Below, piece by piece: positions 39,536-47,950 of a DNA stretch of 64,000 bases. The stretch lies in assembly GCA_002364755.1 (NCBI GenBank), contig DEZI01000033.1, positions 35,196-99,195 on the forward strand, written 5' to 3'. The notes under the pieces are model-generated. The model was not told the origin of the DNA and ran no database searches. It saw only the letters and a list, made by a program, of their open reading frames with translations. The stretch's first letter is position 1. The number at the start of each line of letters is the position of its first letter. This DNA comes from Stenotrophomonas maltophilia. GTDB lineage: Bacteria; Pseudomonadota; Gammaproteobacteria; Xanthomonadales; Xanthomonadaceae. Both the position numbers and the translations under genes were made by a program.

Positions 39536-41647
39536 TCACCACACCTTGACCCGCTTGTCCGGGGCCAGGTACAGCTTCTGGCCTTCCTTCACTTCAAACG
39601 CCGGGTACCACGCATCGATGTTGCGCACAGTCAGCGCACGGTACTGGCCCGGTGCGTGCACGTCGGTCAGCAGGCCGTTGCGCAGTGCCTGCTCGCGGCT
39701 CTTGCTGCGCCACGCCTGGGCGAAGCCGAGGAAGAAGCGCTGGTCCGGCGTGAAGCCTTCCAGGGTCTGGCCCGGCTTGCCCTGCAGCGACAGCTGGTAG
39801 GCGTCGTAGGCGGTGCCCAGGCCGGCCACGTCGGCGATGTTCTCGCCCAGGGTCAGCTTGCCGTTGACGTGCACGCCGGGGAACGGCTCATAGCTGCTGA
39901 ACTGCGCGGCCAGTGCATCGCCGGCGGCATTGAACTGCTTGAGGTCTTCGGCCGTCCACCAGTTGTGCAGCTTACCGGTTTCATCGAACAGCGCGCCGGC
40001 GTTGTCGAAGCCGTGGCTGATCTCGTGGCCGATCACCGCGCCGATGGCACCGTAGTTCACTGCGTCGTCGGCAGCGCCGTCGAAGAACGGCGGCTGCAGG
40101 ATCGCGGCCGGGAACACCAGGCGGTTTTCCAGCGGCACGTTCATCGCGTTGATGGTCTGCGGCAGCATCGCCCACTCGTTGTGGTCGACCGGCTTGCCCA
40201 GCTTGGCGACGTTGCGCGCGTACTCGAACTGCTCGGCGCGCTGCGCATTGCCCAGCGGATCGTCACGGCGGATCTCCAGGCCGGTGTAGTCGCGCCAGGT
40301 GTCCGGGTAGCCCATGCCCACGGTCAGGCCGGCCACCTTGGCCTTGGCGTGCGCCTTGGTCTGCGGCGACATCCAGGCCAAGGCATCGATGCGCTTGGCG
40401 AAGGCGGCGATGATATTCTTCGCCATCTCGTCCGCGCGCTCCTTGGTCTTGGCGTCGAAGTGCTTTTCCACGTAGCGCTTGCCGATGGCTTCACCCACGG
40501 CGTGGTTGGCATCGTCCACCGCGCGCTTCCAGCGGTCGCTCTGCTGCGGGGTGCCGCTCAGCGCGGTGCCGTGGAAGGCGAAGCGGGCGTCTGCGAATGT
40601 CTTCGGCAGGTAGGCCGCGGCGCGGTCCAGTGCGTGGAAGGTCATGTAGTCCTTCCACACGTCCAGCGGCTCGGTGGCCACCAGCCTGGACAGGCCGGCG
40701 ACAGCCTTCGGCTGCCACACGATGAAGTCCTGCTGCTGGCCCAGCTTTGCTGCGTCCAGGAACGCCGCCCAGTCCATGCCCGGCGCCTTGGCGTTGAAGT
40801 CCGCCTGCGTCCACGGGTTGGCACCCAGGGTCACGTTGTTGGTTTCTTCCTGGCTGGCGTGGGCCTGGGCGATCCTGGTTTCCAGCGCGAGGATGCGCTG
40901 CGCCTTGCCGGCCGGGTCGGCCACGCCGGCCAGCTGCAGCACCTGCGCGATGTAGGCCTGGTACTGCTTGCGCAGCTCGGCCATGCGGCCATCACCCAGG
41001 TAGAAATCGCGGTCGGGCATGCCCAGGCCGCCCTGCACCAGGTACGGCGCGTTGCGGTCCGGCTGCAGCATGTCCACCGACACCCACAAACCAAAGAGGC
41101 GGTCGGTGTAGAAGTTGGTGGCGTTGAGCAGGTCGACGTCGGCGCGCATGTCGCCGCCCAGCGCACGCGCCAGGCCTGCCTTGTCGGCGATGCCGCCGAT
41201 CGCGGCCAGCTGCGGCTGCACCGGGGCCATGCCGCGCTTCTCGATGCCGGCCTCGTCCATGAACGCGGCGTAGTAGTCACCGATCAGCTTGTCATCGCCG
41301 CTGGCCTGCGCATTGCCGGCGGCGCCTTCGAGGATCGCGCGGGTATCGGCCTGGGTCTTTTCGGCGATGACGTTGAAGCTGCCAAAGCGCGAACGGTCGG
41401 CCGGGATCTCGGTGTTCTTCACCCAGGTGCCGTTGGCGAAGCCGAAGAAGTCGTCGCCGGCGGCGATGCTGCGGTCCATGCCGCTGGCATCGAAGCCGAA
41501 GCTGCCCAGCATCGGCTTGGCCGGGGCAGGGGTGGCATCGGCGGGCGCGGCGGTGCCGGCGGCCGGTTCGGCCGTGCGGTCGCAGGCGGCCAGGGACAGG
41601 CTGGCGAGGATGGCCAGCGCCAGGGTGGGACGGCGCAGCTTGGACAT
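39536..41647 (-). CDS. pepO: M13-family metallopeptidase lipoprotein (PepO-like)
   Basis: A 703-residue neprilysin-type zinc peptidase. The signal ends in the lipobox LSLAAC-DR (Cys near residue 22), so it is anchored to a membrane on the periplasmic side. Zinc ligands and catalytic Glu: AVIGHEISHGFD (HExxH) and LTLGENIADVAGL (third ligand Glu and Asp); substrate-binding NAMNVPLENRLVFPAAILQPPFF precedes them. The C-terminal KLYLAPDKRVKVW ends as in other family members. M13 enzymes cut small peptides at the amino side of hydrophobic residues. Start ATG 41647; a much longer open frame continues upstream, but that is antisense to the EAL gene at 41936. Confidence 0.93.
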   Translation of the reverse strand: MSKLRRPTLALAILASLSLAACDRTAEPAAGTAAPADATPAPAKPMLGSFGFDASGMDRSIAAGDDFFGFANGTWVKNTEIPADRSRFGSFNVIAEKTQADTRAILEGAAGNAQASGDDKLIGDYYAAFMDEAGIEKRGMAPVQPQLAAIGGIADKAGLARALGGDMRADVDLLNATNFYTDRLFGLWVSVDMLQPDRNAPYLVQGGLGMPDRDFYLGDGRMAELRKQYQAYIAQVLQLAGVADPAGKAQRILALETRIAQAHASQEETNNVTLGANPWTQADFNAKAPGMDWAAFLDAAKLGQQQDFIVWQPKAVAGLSRLVATEPLDVWKDYMTFHALDRAAAYLPKTFADARFAFHGTALSGTPQQSDRWKRAVDDANHAVGEAIGKRYVEKHFDAKTKERADEMAKNIIAAFAKRIDALAWMSPQTKAHAKAKVAGLTVGMGYPDTWRDYTGLEIRRDDPLGNAQRAEQFEYARNVAKLGKPVDHNEWAMLPQTINAMNVPLENRLVFPAAILQPPFFDGAADDAVNYGAIGAVIGHEISHGFDNAGALFDETGKLHNWWTAEDLKQFNAAGDALAAQFSSYEPFPGVHVNGKLTLGENIADVAGLGTAYDAYQLSLQGKPGQTLEGFTPDQRFFLGFAQAWRSKSREQALRNGLLTDVHAPGQYRALTVRNIDAWYPAFEVKEGQKLYLAPDKRVKVW

Positions 41648-41935
41648 GGACTTCTCTTGCAGCGGGAAAACCCCAAGTCTAATCCCCTGCGCGTGTGCTG
41701 GATGCTTCGCCACGGGAGGCCGCGCTGTGCGCGATCTGGCTGAACACGCGCCGACGATCTTCACGCCGTCATCGACGTGGTGCATGCTGGGGGCTGCATG
41801 CCGGTGCAGCCGCGGGGAGGTGGCGCACCGGACCGACCCAGGCGTCAAGAATGCTGATCTGCGGCCGCTCTGGTCGGGGATGTGGAGGAATCGTTCGCGC
41901 ATGAAGCCAGTCGTCTGCACAGGGAACACCGACCG
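41648..41935. other. 288-bp divergent gap, nothing else seen
   Basis: The region between the divergent pepO-like and PAS-EAL genes presumably holds both promoters. No palindromic operator or small gene is convincing. Confidence 0.4.
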
Positions 41936-44887
41936 ATGCCAGCGTTGAAGCACGCGCTGGCCCGGCCGCTGCGCGCCATCACCTGGGGCGGCATCGCCGT
42001 GGGCGTCCTGCTGGCCGTGGTGCTGGCGGTGATGCTGGCCAACGACTACCAGCGCCGGCTGGAAGCCGCGCAGCGGCAGAGCCGTGCCATGGCCGTGGGT
42101 ACCGAGCGGCTGCTGGCGATGGAACTGCGCAACCTGGAGCGGGCCATGAGCGGTATCGCCGCCGACGCCGCGCAGCTGTTCCGCAGCGTGCCGGCGCAGG
42201 CGCCGCCGCTGCTTGATGCGTCCATTGACGGTGTGCTGGGCCGCCACGCGGAACTGCACAGCATCGTGGTGCTCGATACCTACGGCCGCGCGCTGACCGC
42301 CGGCAAGGGCGACCTGCAGCTGCCGCTGTGGACCGACCCGCAGCGGCGCGGGCAGGGCAGCGCGCTGTACCTCGGCCCGCCGCAGCAGATCATCGATGGC
42401 AGCTGGGTGGTGCCGCTGGCGCTGCCGATGGCGGGCGACCGCTGGCTGCTGGCGCGCCTGCGCTGCGAGGAGCTGCAGCGCATTGTCAGTGGCCTGGACG
42501 TCGGCCCTCATGGACTGGTGTCGATCAGTGACCGGGATGGTGCCATGCTGGCACGGGTACCGGACCCGCAGGCGACGGTGGGCCATCGCTATCACCTGCC
42601 GGGACGCGACCTGCTGGGGCGTGCTGCCGTGGTGGAACTGGGCAGCATCCAAGGCGCGGTAGATGGCATTCCGCGTATCTCCACCATCAGCACGCTGCAG
42701 CACAGCCCGCTGGCGGTGCAGGTCGGGTTGGCCGACGAGGATGTGCTGGCGCCCTGGTGGCCCTACCTGCACGCAGCAGTGGTCATTGTGCTGGCCTACA
42801 TCGCCGTGCTGCTGGTGCTGCTGTACGCGGTGCGGCGCAGTACCCGCAGCCATCAGTCGATGGCCGAGGAACTGCGCACCGGCAGTGCCGAACTTGCGTT
42901 GGCCAACCAGGTCGGACGCGTATGCACCTGGCATGTGGACGAAGATGCCGCGCAGCTGCATTGGTCGCCCTTGGCCCGGGAGATTTTCGGCATCCCGGCC
43001 GACTCGCTGCCTTTGTCCGACTTTTTTACCCGCGTGCATCGCGAGGACAGTGAGCGACTGCAGCGTGCGTTCGAGCAGTCGTTCGCCGGCAACGCGGTGC
43101 TGGACCAGGAGTTCCGCCTGGTGCTGCCCGGTGGCCAGGTGCGCTGGGTGGCCGCGCGCGGCCAGCGCGTGGAGGTGGCCGACCGCCAGCGGCGCATGAT
43201 CGGCGCGCTGACCGACCAGACCGAGCGCTACCGTGCGCGCGAACAGATGAGTCGTGCAGAGCGCCGCTTCCGCCTGCTGTTCGACCGCAATCCGGCACCG
43301 TTCTGGGTGTTCGATCCAAGCAGCCTGCGTTTCCTTGAAGTCAACCAAGCGGCCGTCGAGCAGTACGGCTACAGCCGCGAAGAGTTCCTGCAGATGAGCA
43401 TCCTTGACATCCGTCCGCGTGGCGGGTGGGACGAGGTGATGGGCGCCATTGCACGGGCACGCGTGGATGGACTGCCGGAATCGACGGTACGCATGCACCG
43501 GCGCCGTGATGGCAGCGAGTTCGAGGTGCGTGCGCACCTGTCCATGCTGGATTTCGACGGTCGCCCGGCCTGCCTTGTGCTGGCCGAGGATGTCAGCGAG
43601 CGCCTGGCCTACGAGCGGGACCTGGCCTACCGCGCGCGGCACAACCTGGATACCGGTCTGCTGACCGTGCGCGCGCTGACCGAGCAGCTGGACGCACAGG
43701 AAGGCGGCTACACCATTGCCTACGTGCAGCTGCGCGGCCTGCAGCTGGTGGCCGATACGCTGGGACGCGAGATCGGCGAGGCGGTGCTGCAGTCGATGGC
43801 GTTGCGGCTGGGCGGGTTGGGCGCGCGTTTCGGTACGCTGGCCTTCCAGCCGGCCGAGGACTTCGTGCTGGCCATCGATGGCCAGCACATCGCGCAGCTG
43901 GCGTTGGATGATCTGCTGCAGATCGTCTCGGCACCGATGCGCGGCAAGGATTCCCTGCACCAGTTCGAACCGCGCATCGGCGTGGCCGTGCATGCGGCGG
44001 GCGATGGCCACAGTGCCGAGCAGGTGATCGGCATGGCCGCGCAGGCCGCGCATGCTGCGCGCGCCGAAGGCAACGTGGTGGCCTGGTTTGATAGCGCGGT
44101 GACCACCCGCCTGGCCGACCGCCTGCGCCTGGCCGCGCGCATCCATGCCGCCATCGACAGCGAATTCCAGCTGTATTTCCAGCCGATCCGCCATGCCAGC
44201 GATGGCAGCCCGGCGGCGCTGGAGGCGCTGCTGCGGTGGCCGCAGGCCGACGGCAGTTTCATTCCGCCCAGCGAGTTCATCCAGCTGTGCGAGGACACCG
44301 GGCTGATCCTGGCGCTGGGGCGCTGGGTGATCCGCGCCGCCGCACAGGCCCAGCGGCGGCTGGTGGATGCCGGGTGGGGCGAGCTGTCGATCGCGGTGAA
44401 TGTGTCGGCGGTGCAGTTCTTCAACAGTGACCTGGTGGCCGAGTTCACCCGCGCACAGAAGGAGTTCGGCCTGGCCCGCGGCGCACTGCACGTGGAGCTG
44501 ACCGAGAGCAGCCTGATGCGCAAGCCGGCGCAGGCGATGCAGACCATGCAGCGGCTGCACGAGCAGGGCATCTGCGTGTCGCTGGATGATTTCGGCACCG
44601 GCTATTCCAGCATGTCCTACCTGCAGCACCTGCCGCTGGACATCCTGAAGATCGACCGCAGCTTCGTGGCGGATGTGGAAACCAATCCGCGCAACGCCTC
44701 GATCTGCCGCGCACTGCTGTCGCTGGGTCACAGCATGGGGCTGACCATCATCGCCGAGGGCGTGGAAACGCCGGGCCAGCTGAACTGGCTGGCCGCGCAT
44801 GGCTGCGACCAGGTGCAGGGCTACCTGCTGGGGCGGCCGGCGCCGCTGGAAAAGATCATCGATTCGCTGGATGAAGTGGTGGTGTGA
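41936..44887 (+). CDS. Membrane sensor with PAS domains, degenerate GGDEF and active-type EAL
   Basis: A 983-residue protein. TM1 (ITWGGIAVGVLLAVVLAVML) and TM2 near 295 (HAAVVIVLAYIAVLLVLL) enclose a periplasmic sensor domain of about 240 residues. Two PAS domains follow (about 325-450 and 455-575; NQAAVEQYGYSREEFLQM is the second). The GGDEF domain is degenerate: no GG[DE]EF, with PAEDFVLAID at the site. The EAL domain is complete: LEALLRW, AVNVSAVQF, VELTESSL, SLDDFGTGYSS, KIDRSFVADV and IAEGVETP. So it probably degrades c-di-GMP, with the broken GGDEF serving as a regulator or GTP sensor. Start ATG 41936 has AGGGA upstream. Confidence 0.9.
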   Translation: MPALKHALARPLRAITWGGIAVGVLLAVVLAVMLANDYQRRLEAAQRQSRAMAVGTERLLAMELRNLERAMSGIAADAAQLFRSVPAQAPPLLDASIDGVLGRHAELHSIVVLDTYGRALTAGKGDLQLPLWTDPQRRGQGSALYLGPPQQIIDGSWVVPLALPMAGDRWLLARLRCEELQRIVSGLDVGPHGLVSISDRDGAMLARVPDPQATVGHRYHLPGRDLLGRAAVVELGSIQGAVDGIPRISTISTLQHSPLAVQVGLADEDVLAPWWPYLHAAVVIVLAYIAVLLVLLYAVRRSTRSHQSMAEELRTGSAELALANQVGRVCTWHVDEDAAQLHWSPLAREIFGIPADSLPLSDFFTRVHREDSERLQRAFEQSFAGNAVLDQEFRLVLPGGQVRWVAARGQRVEVADRQRRMIGALTDQTERYRAREQMSRAERRFRLLFDRNPAPFWVFDPSSLRFLEVNQAAVEQYGYSREEFLQMSILDIRPRGGWDEVMGAIARARVDGLPESTVRMHRRRDGSEFEVRAHLSMLDFDGRPACLVLAEDVSERLAYERDLAYRARHNLDTGLLTVRALTEQLDAQEGGYTIAYVQLRGLQLVADTLGREIGEAVLQSMALRLGGLGARFGTLAFQPAEDFVLAIDGQHIAQLALDDLLQIVSAPMRGKDSLHQFEPRIGVAVHAAGDGHSAEQVIGMAAQAAHAARAEGNVVAWFDSAVTTRLADRLRLAARIHAAIDSEFQLYFQPIRHASDGSPAALEALLRWPQADGSFIPPSEFIQLCEDTGLILALGRWVIRAAAQAQRRLVDAGWGELSIAVNVSAVQFFNSDLVAEFTRAQKEFGLARGALHVELTESSLMRKPAQAMQTMQRLHEQGICVSLDDFGTGYSSMSYLQHLPLDILKIDRSFVADVETNPRNASICRALLSLGHSMGLTIIAEGVETPGQLNWLAAHGCDQVQGYLLGRPAPLEKIIDSLDEVVV

Positions 44888-44898
44888 GCGCAAAGATC

Positions 44899-44963
44899 CG
44901 CCGGGCATGGCCCGGCGATACCGCTCTGCAGCCCGGCCGGTAGCGCCGGGCCATGCCCGGGCG
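44899..44963. repeat. two GTAG palindromes, opposite orientation
   Basis: CGCCGGGC-ATG-GCCCGGCG with ATAC at 44899-44921 (inverted, one mismatch in the head), and GTAGCGCCGGGC-CAT-GCCCGGGCG at 44940-44963. They separate the convergent EAL and LysR genes. Confidence 0.8.
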
Positions 44964-45845
44964 TCACACCCCCGCATCCACCAGGTAATCAATGAAGCTG
45001 CGTACCTTCGGTGCAAGATGGTTGCGGCTGGTGTACACGGCGAAGATGCCGATCGTGGGCACTTCCCATTCCGGCAGCACGCGCACCAGGCGGCCATCGG
45101 CCAGCGCGTCATCCAGCAGGAAATCCGGCTGCAGGATCACGCCCATGCCGGCGATGGCTGCTTCGCGCAGCACGTCGCCGTTGTTGGCCTGCAGGATGCT
45201 GTCCACCGTCACCCGGGTCTCGCCTCCCGGCCCGTGCAGCGGCCACTGGTTGCCTGAGGCCCAGTAGCTGTAGCCGAGGCAGTCGTGCTGTTCCAGCTCC
45301 TGCGGCGAGTGCGGCGTGCCGCGCGCGGCCAGGTAGGACGGTGCCGCGCACAGGGTGATGCGGGCCTGGCCCAGCCGCCGCGCGATCAGCGCCGGGCTCG
45401 GTTCGCGGGTGATGCGGATGGCCACGTCATAGCCCTCTTCGACCATGTCCACCAGCCGGTCGGACAGGGCCAGGTCCAGTTCCACCTGCGGATAGCGCTG
45501 GCGGTAGCCGGCCAGCAACGGGCCGAGGCGGGCGATGCCCCAGCTGACCGGGGCATTGATGCGCAGCGTGCCCGAGGGTTCCAGCGCCTGCGCGCCGATG
45601 CTGGCTTCCAGTGCGTCGAACTCGGCCAGCAGCCGCACGCACTGCGCGTAGTAGGCCGCGCCCGCGCTGGTCGGGCTGACCCGCCGCGTGGTGCGGTGGA
45701 GCAGGCGGGTGGACAGGCGTTTTTCCAGCGCGGCCACCTGCCGGGTCACCCCGGCCGTGGACATGTCCAGCGCCTGCGCGGCGGCACTGAAGCCGTTGCG
45801 CTCGACCACCGCGACGAACACACGCATGGCGTCCAGGGTGTCCAT
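44964..45845 (-). CDS. LysR-family regulator of the DoxX-YgiD operon
   Basis: A 293-residue LTTR of the common CrgA/YafC type. HTH: AMRVFVAVVERNGFSAAAQALDMSTAGVTRQVAALEKRL; the effector domain starts SGTLRINAPVSWGIARLGPLL and ends APKVRSFIDYLV. The operator-like palindrome in the 95-bp gap with the doxX gene, and the divergent layout, point to control of the downstream operon. Inducer unknown, perhaps a quinone or aromatic compound given the DoxX and dioxygenase genes. Start ATG 45845. Confidence 0.92.
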   Translation of the reverse strand: MDTLDAMRVFVAVVERNGFSAAAQALDMSTAGVTRQVAALEKRLSTRLLHRTTRRVSPTSAGAAYYAQCVRLLAEFDALEASIGAQALEPSGTLRINAPVSWGIARLGPLLAGYRQRYPQVELDLALSDRLVDMVEEGYDVAIRITREPSPALIARRLGQARITLCAAPSYLAARGTPHSPQELEQHDCLGYSYWASGNQWPLHGPGGETRVTVDSILQANNGDVLREAAIAGMGVILQPDFLLDDALADGRLVRVLPEWEVPTIGIFAVYTSRNHLAPKVRSFIDYLVDAGV

Positions 45846-45863
45846 TGTTTCGCCTTCTGCAAC

Positions 45864-45887
45864 AAATACGGTCAGATCATCGTATTT
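45864..45887. promoter_or_regulatory. LysR operator candidate
   Basis: AAATACG-N10-CGTATTT, 7-bp perfect arms, between the divergent LysR and doxX genes; the size and AT content fit an LTTR regulatory binding site. Confidence 0.75.
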
Positions 45888-45940
45888 ATCGGCTCTGTTG
45901 GGCGCAATAAGCTGTACCCACTCCTTCCGAGGTGCCTGCC

Positions 45941-46351
45941 ATGTCTACCACGTCCCGCCCGCTGTCACCGCTCGCCCCCTACGCCGGCACCCTGCTGCGG
46001 CTGGCGCTGGGCGGCCTGTTCCTGGCCCATGGCCTGACCAAGCTGCTGGTGTTCACCCCGGCCGGCACCGTGGCCTATTTCCAGTCGCTGGGCCTGCCCG
46101 GTGTACTGGGGTATTTCACGATCGTTGCCGAGCTCGGCATCGCCACCGCCCTGCTGCTGGGCGTCTATGCGCGCTGGATCGGCCTGCTCGGCGTGCCGCT
46201 GCTGCTGGGCACCATCGTCACCGTGCACGGCGCCAATGGTTTCAGCTTCGCCAACAGTGGCGGCGGTTGGGAATACCCGGCGTTCTGGGCCGTGGCCCTG
46301 GTGGTGTTGTTCCTGCTGGGCGATGGCCGCTGCACGCTGCGTTCGCGCTGA
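45941..46351 (+). CDS. DoxX-family membrane protein
   Basis: A 136-residue protein with four membrane segments; TLLRLALGGLFLAHGLTKLLVF is the DoxX signature helix, followed by YFTIVAELGIATALLLGVYARWIGL and a NGFSFANSGGGWEYPAFW loop. DoxX-like proteins work with quinone or thiol redox systems or SodA in other bacteria. First gene of the LysR-controlled operon with ygiD and an esterase. Start ATG 45941, with CGAGG upstream. Confidence 0.9.
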   Translation: MSTTSRPLSPLAPYAGTLLRLALGGLFLAHGLTKLLVFTPAGTVAYFQSLGLPGVLGYFTIVAELGIATALLLGVYARWIGLLGVPLLLGTIVTVHGANGFSFANSGGGWEYPAFWAVALVVLFLLGDGRCTLRSR

Positions 46352-46382
46352 TCGCCCGCTGAAAGAATTCCTGGAGGTTGCC

Positions 46383-47189
46383 ATGTCCCGCCTGCCTTCG
46401 CTGTACATCTCCCATGGTTCGCCGATGACCGCCCTGCATCCGGGCCAGGTCGGCGTGCGCCTGGCCGAGCTGGCCCGCGACCTGCCGACGCCGCGCGCGA
46501 TCGTCATCGCCTCGGCGCACTGGCTCGCCCGCCAGCCGCTGGTCGGCACGCACCCGCAGCCGCCGACCATCCATGATTTCGGCGGTTTCCCGCGCGAGCT
46601 GTTCGAGCTGCAGTATCCGGCCCCGGGCGACCCGGCGCTGGCCGAAGAAGTCGCCGGCCGCATCGCCGCCGCCGGCCTGCCGGTGGCCATCGACCCGCAG
46701 CGTGGCCTCGACCACGGTGCCTGGGTGCCGCTGCGCATGCTGCGCCCGCATGCCGACATCCCGGTGGTGCCGGTGTCGATCCAGCCGATGCTGGGCCCGC
46801 AGCACCAGTACGCGCTGGGCCGCGCGCTGGCGCCGCTGCGCGAGCAGGGCGTGCTGCTGATCGGTTCGGGCAGCATCACCCACAACCTGCACGACTGGCG
46901 CGATTACCAGGACGGCAAGGAAGCGCCGTACGTGCGTCCCTTCATCGAATGGGTGGAGCAGCGCCTGGCCGCCAACGACCGCGACGCGCTGTTCGACTAC
47001 CGCCGCCAGGCACCGTTTGCCGAGCGCGCGCATCCCACCGATGAGCACCTGCTGCCGCTGTACTTCGCGATGGGCGCGGCGGGCGAGGGCGGCTTCGGTG
47101 CGCAGCGCATCGATGCGGGCATCGACGCTGGCATGCTGGCGATGGATATCTACCGCTTCGACGGCAGCGCTGCGGCGGTGGCCGCATGA
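46383..47189 (+). CDS. ygiD: 4,5-DOPA extradiol dioxygenase-like protein YgiD
   Basis: A 268-residue LigB-type extradiol dioxygenase. SLYISHGSPMTAL holds the first His ligand, VIASAHWL the second, FGGFPRELFELQYPAPGDP the family block, LDHGAWVPLRMLRP a catalytic His, and SGSITHNLHDW / AHPTDEHLLPLYFAMGAA later conserved His. YgiD opens the ring of L-DOPA and related catechols with O2. The LysR and DoxX neighbours and the esterase behind it suggest a catechol- or quinone-detoxifying unit, as an inference. The gene overlaps the next by 4 bp. ATG 46383 has GGAGG 9 bases upstream. Confidence 0.92.
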   Translation: MSRLPSLYISHGSPMTALHPGQVGVRLAELARDLPTPRAIVIASAHWLARQPLVGTHPQPPTIHDFGGFPRELFELQYPAPGDPALAEEVAGRIAAAGLPVAIDPQRGLDHGAWVPLRMLRPHADIPVVPVSIQPMLGPQHQYALGRALAPLREQGVLLIGSGSITHNLHDWRDYQDGKEAPYVRPFIEWVEQRLAANDRDALFDYRRQAPFAERAHPTDEHLLPLYFAMGAAGEGGFGAQRIDAGIDAGMLAMDIYRFDGSAAAVAA

Positions 47190-47839
47190 GCGCGGAGCTG
47201 CCGATGCTGGAACGGCCGGCGCAGGGCACCGCGCAGGGCCTGGTGGTACTGCTGCACGGCGTGGGCAGCAACGAGCAGTCGCTGGCCGGCCTGGCCCAGG
47301 CGCTCGACCCCCGCCTGCACGTGCTGCTGCCGCGCGGGCCGCTGGTGTTCGGGCCGCAGGCGTTCGGCTGGTTCACCGTGCGCTTCGGCGCGCAGGGGCC
47401 GGTGATCGATCCGGCGCAGGCCGAACAGTCGCGCCTGCTGCTGGGCGAGTGGCTGGCCGCGCAGCAGCAGCGGCTGGGCGTGGACGCGCGGCAGACCGTG
47501 CTGGCCGGCTTCAGCCAAGGCGGCATCATGAGTGCCAGCGTCGCCCTGACCCAGGCGCAGCGGGTGAAGTCGTTCGGCGTGCTGTGCGGGCGCATCCTGC
47601 CGGAGATCGCCCCGCACGTGCCGGCCGACATCGCCGATGCCGGGCTGGACGGGCTGCTGGTGCACGGCCATGCCGACGAAAAGCTGCCGTACACACTGGC
47701 CGAATCCGCCGCCGCGCGCCTGCAGGCGCTGGGCGTGGCCCACCAGCTGCGGGGCTACCCGGTTGGCCACACGCTGTCGGCGGACATGCAGCGGGACATC
47801 AGTGGCTGGATCCAGCAGCGTTTGCTGTCGCTGCCCTGA
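47186..47839 (+). CDS. Carboxylesterase/phospholipase-type alpha/beta hydrolase
   Basis: A 217-residue Abhydrolase_2 enzyme. VVLLHGVGSNEQSL is the oxyanion loop, VLAGFSQGGIMSA the nucleophile elbow (Ser of GFSQGG), VHGHADEKLPY the Asp block, and YPVGHTLS the His. Homologues hydrolyse short acyl esters or lysophospholipids. Its ATGA overlap with ygiD places it in the LysR-DoxX-YgiD operon. Cytoplasmic; no signal peptide. Confidence 0.92.
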   Translation: MSAELPMLERPAQGTAQGLVVLLHGVGSNEQSLAGLAQALDPRLHVLLPRGPLVFGPQAFGWFTVRFGAQGPVIDPAQAEQSRLLLGEWLAAQQQRLGVDARQTVLAGFSQGGIMSASVALTQAQRVKSFGVLCGRILPEIAPHVPADIADAGLDGLLVHGHADEKLPYTLAESAAARLQALGVAHQLRGYPVGHTLSADMQRDISGWIQQRLLSLP

Positions 47840-47950
47840 CGCGCATTCACACAGCGGGCCGCAGCGACGGCCTGCTGTGTTAACTTTTTTTCCAGTCTCC
47901 GGCGCACACCGGTTTTTCCCGGGCCCCACGCGCCGCTTCCTGGAAGAAGC

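Noticed and set aside
41648..45112. A minus-strand frame of more than 1100 codons open beyond the M13 peptidase start
   Set aside because: It is antisense to the PAS-EAL gene; the translation is low-complexity and the GC-rich third positions of the real gene keep stops out of it.
47876..47895. The ACTTTTTTTCC tract before the antiporter gene as a terminator
   Set aside because: No stable stem directly precedes the T-run in the plus direction.
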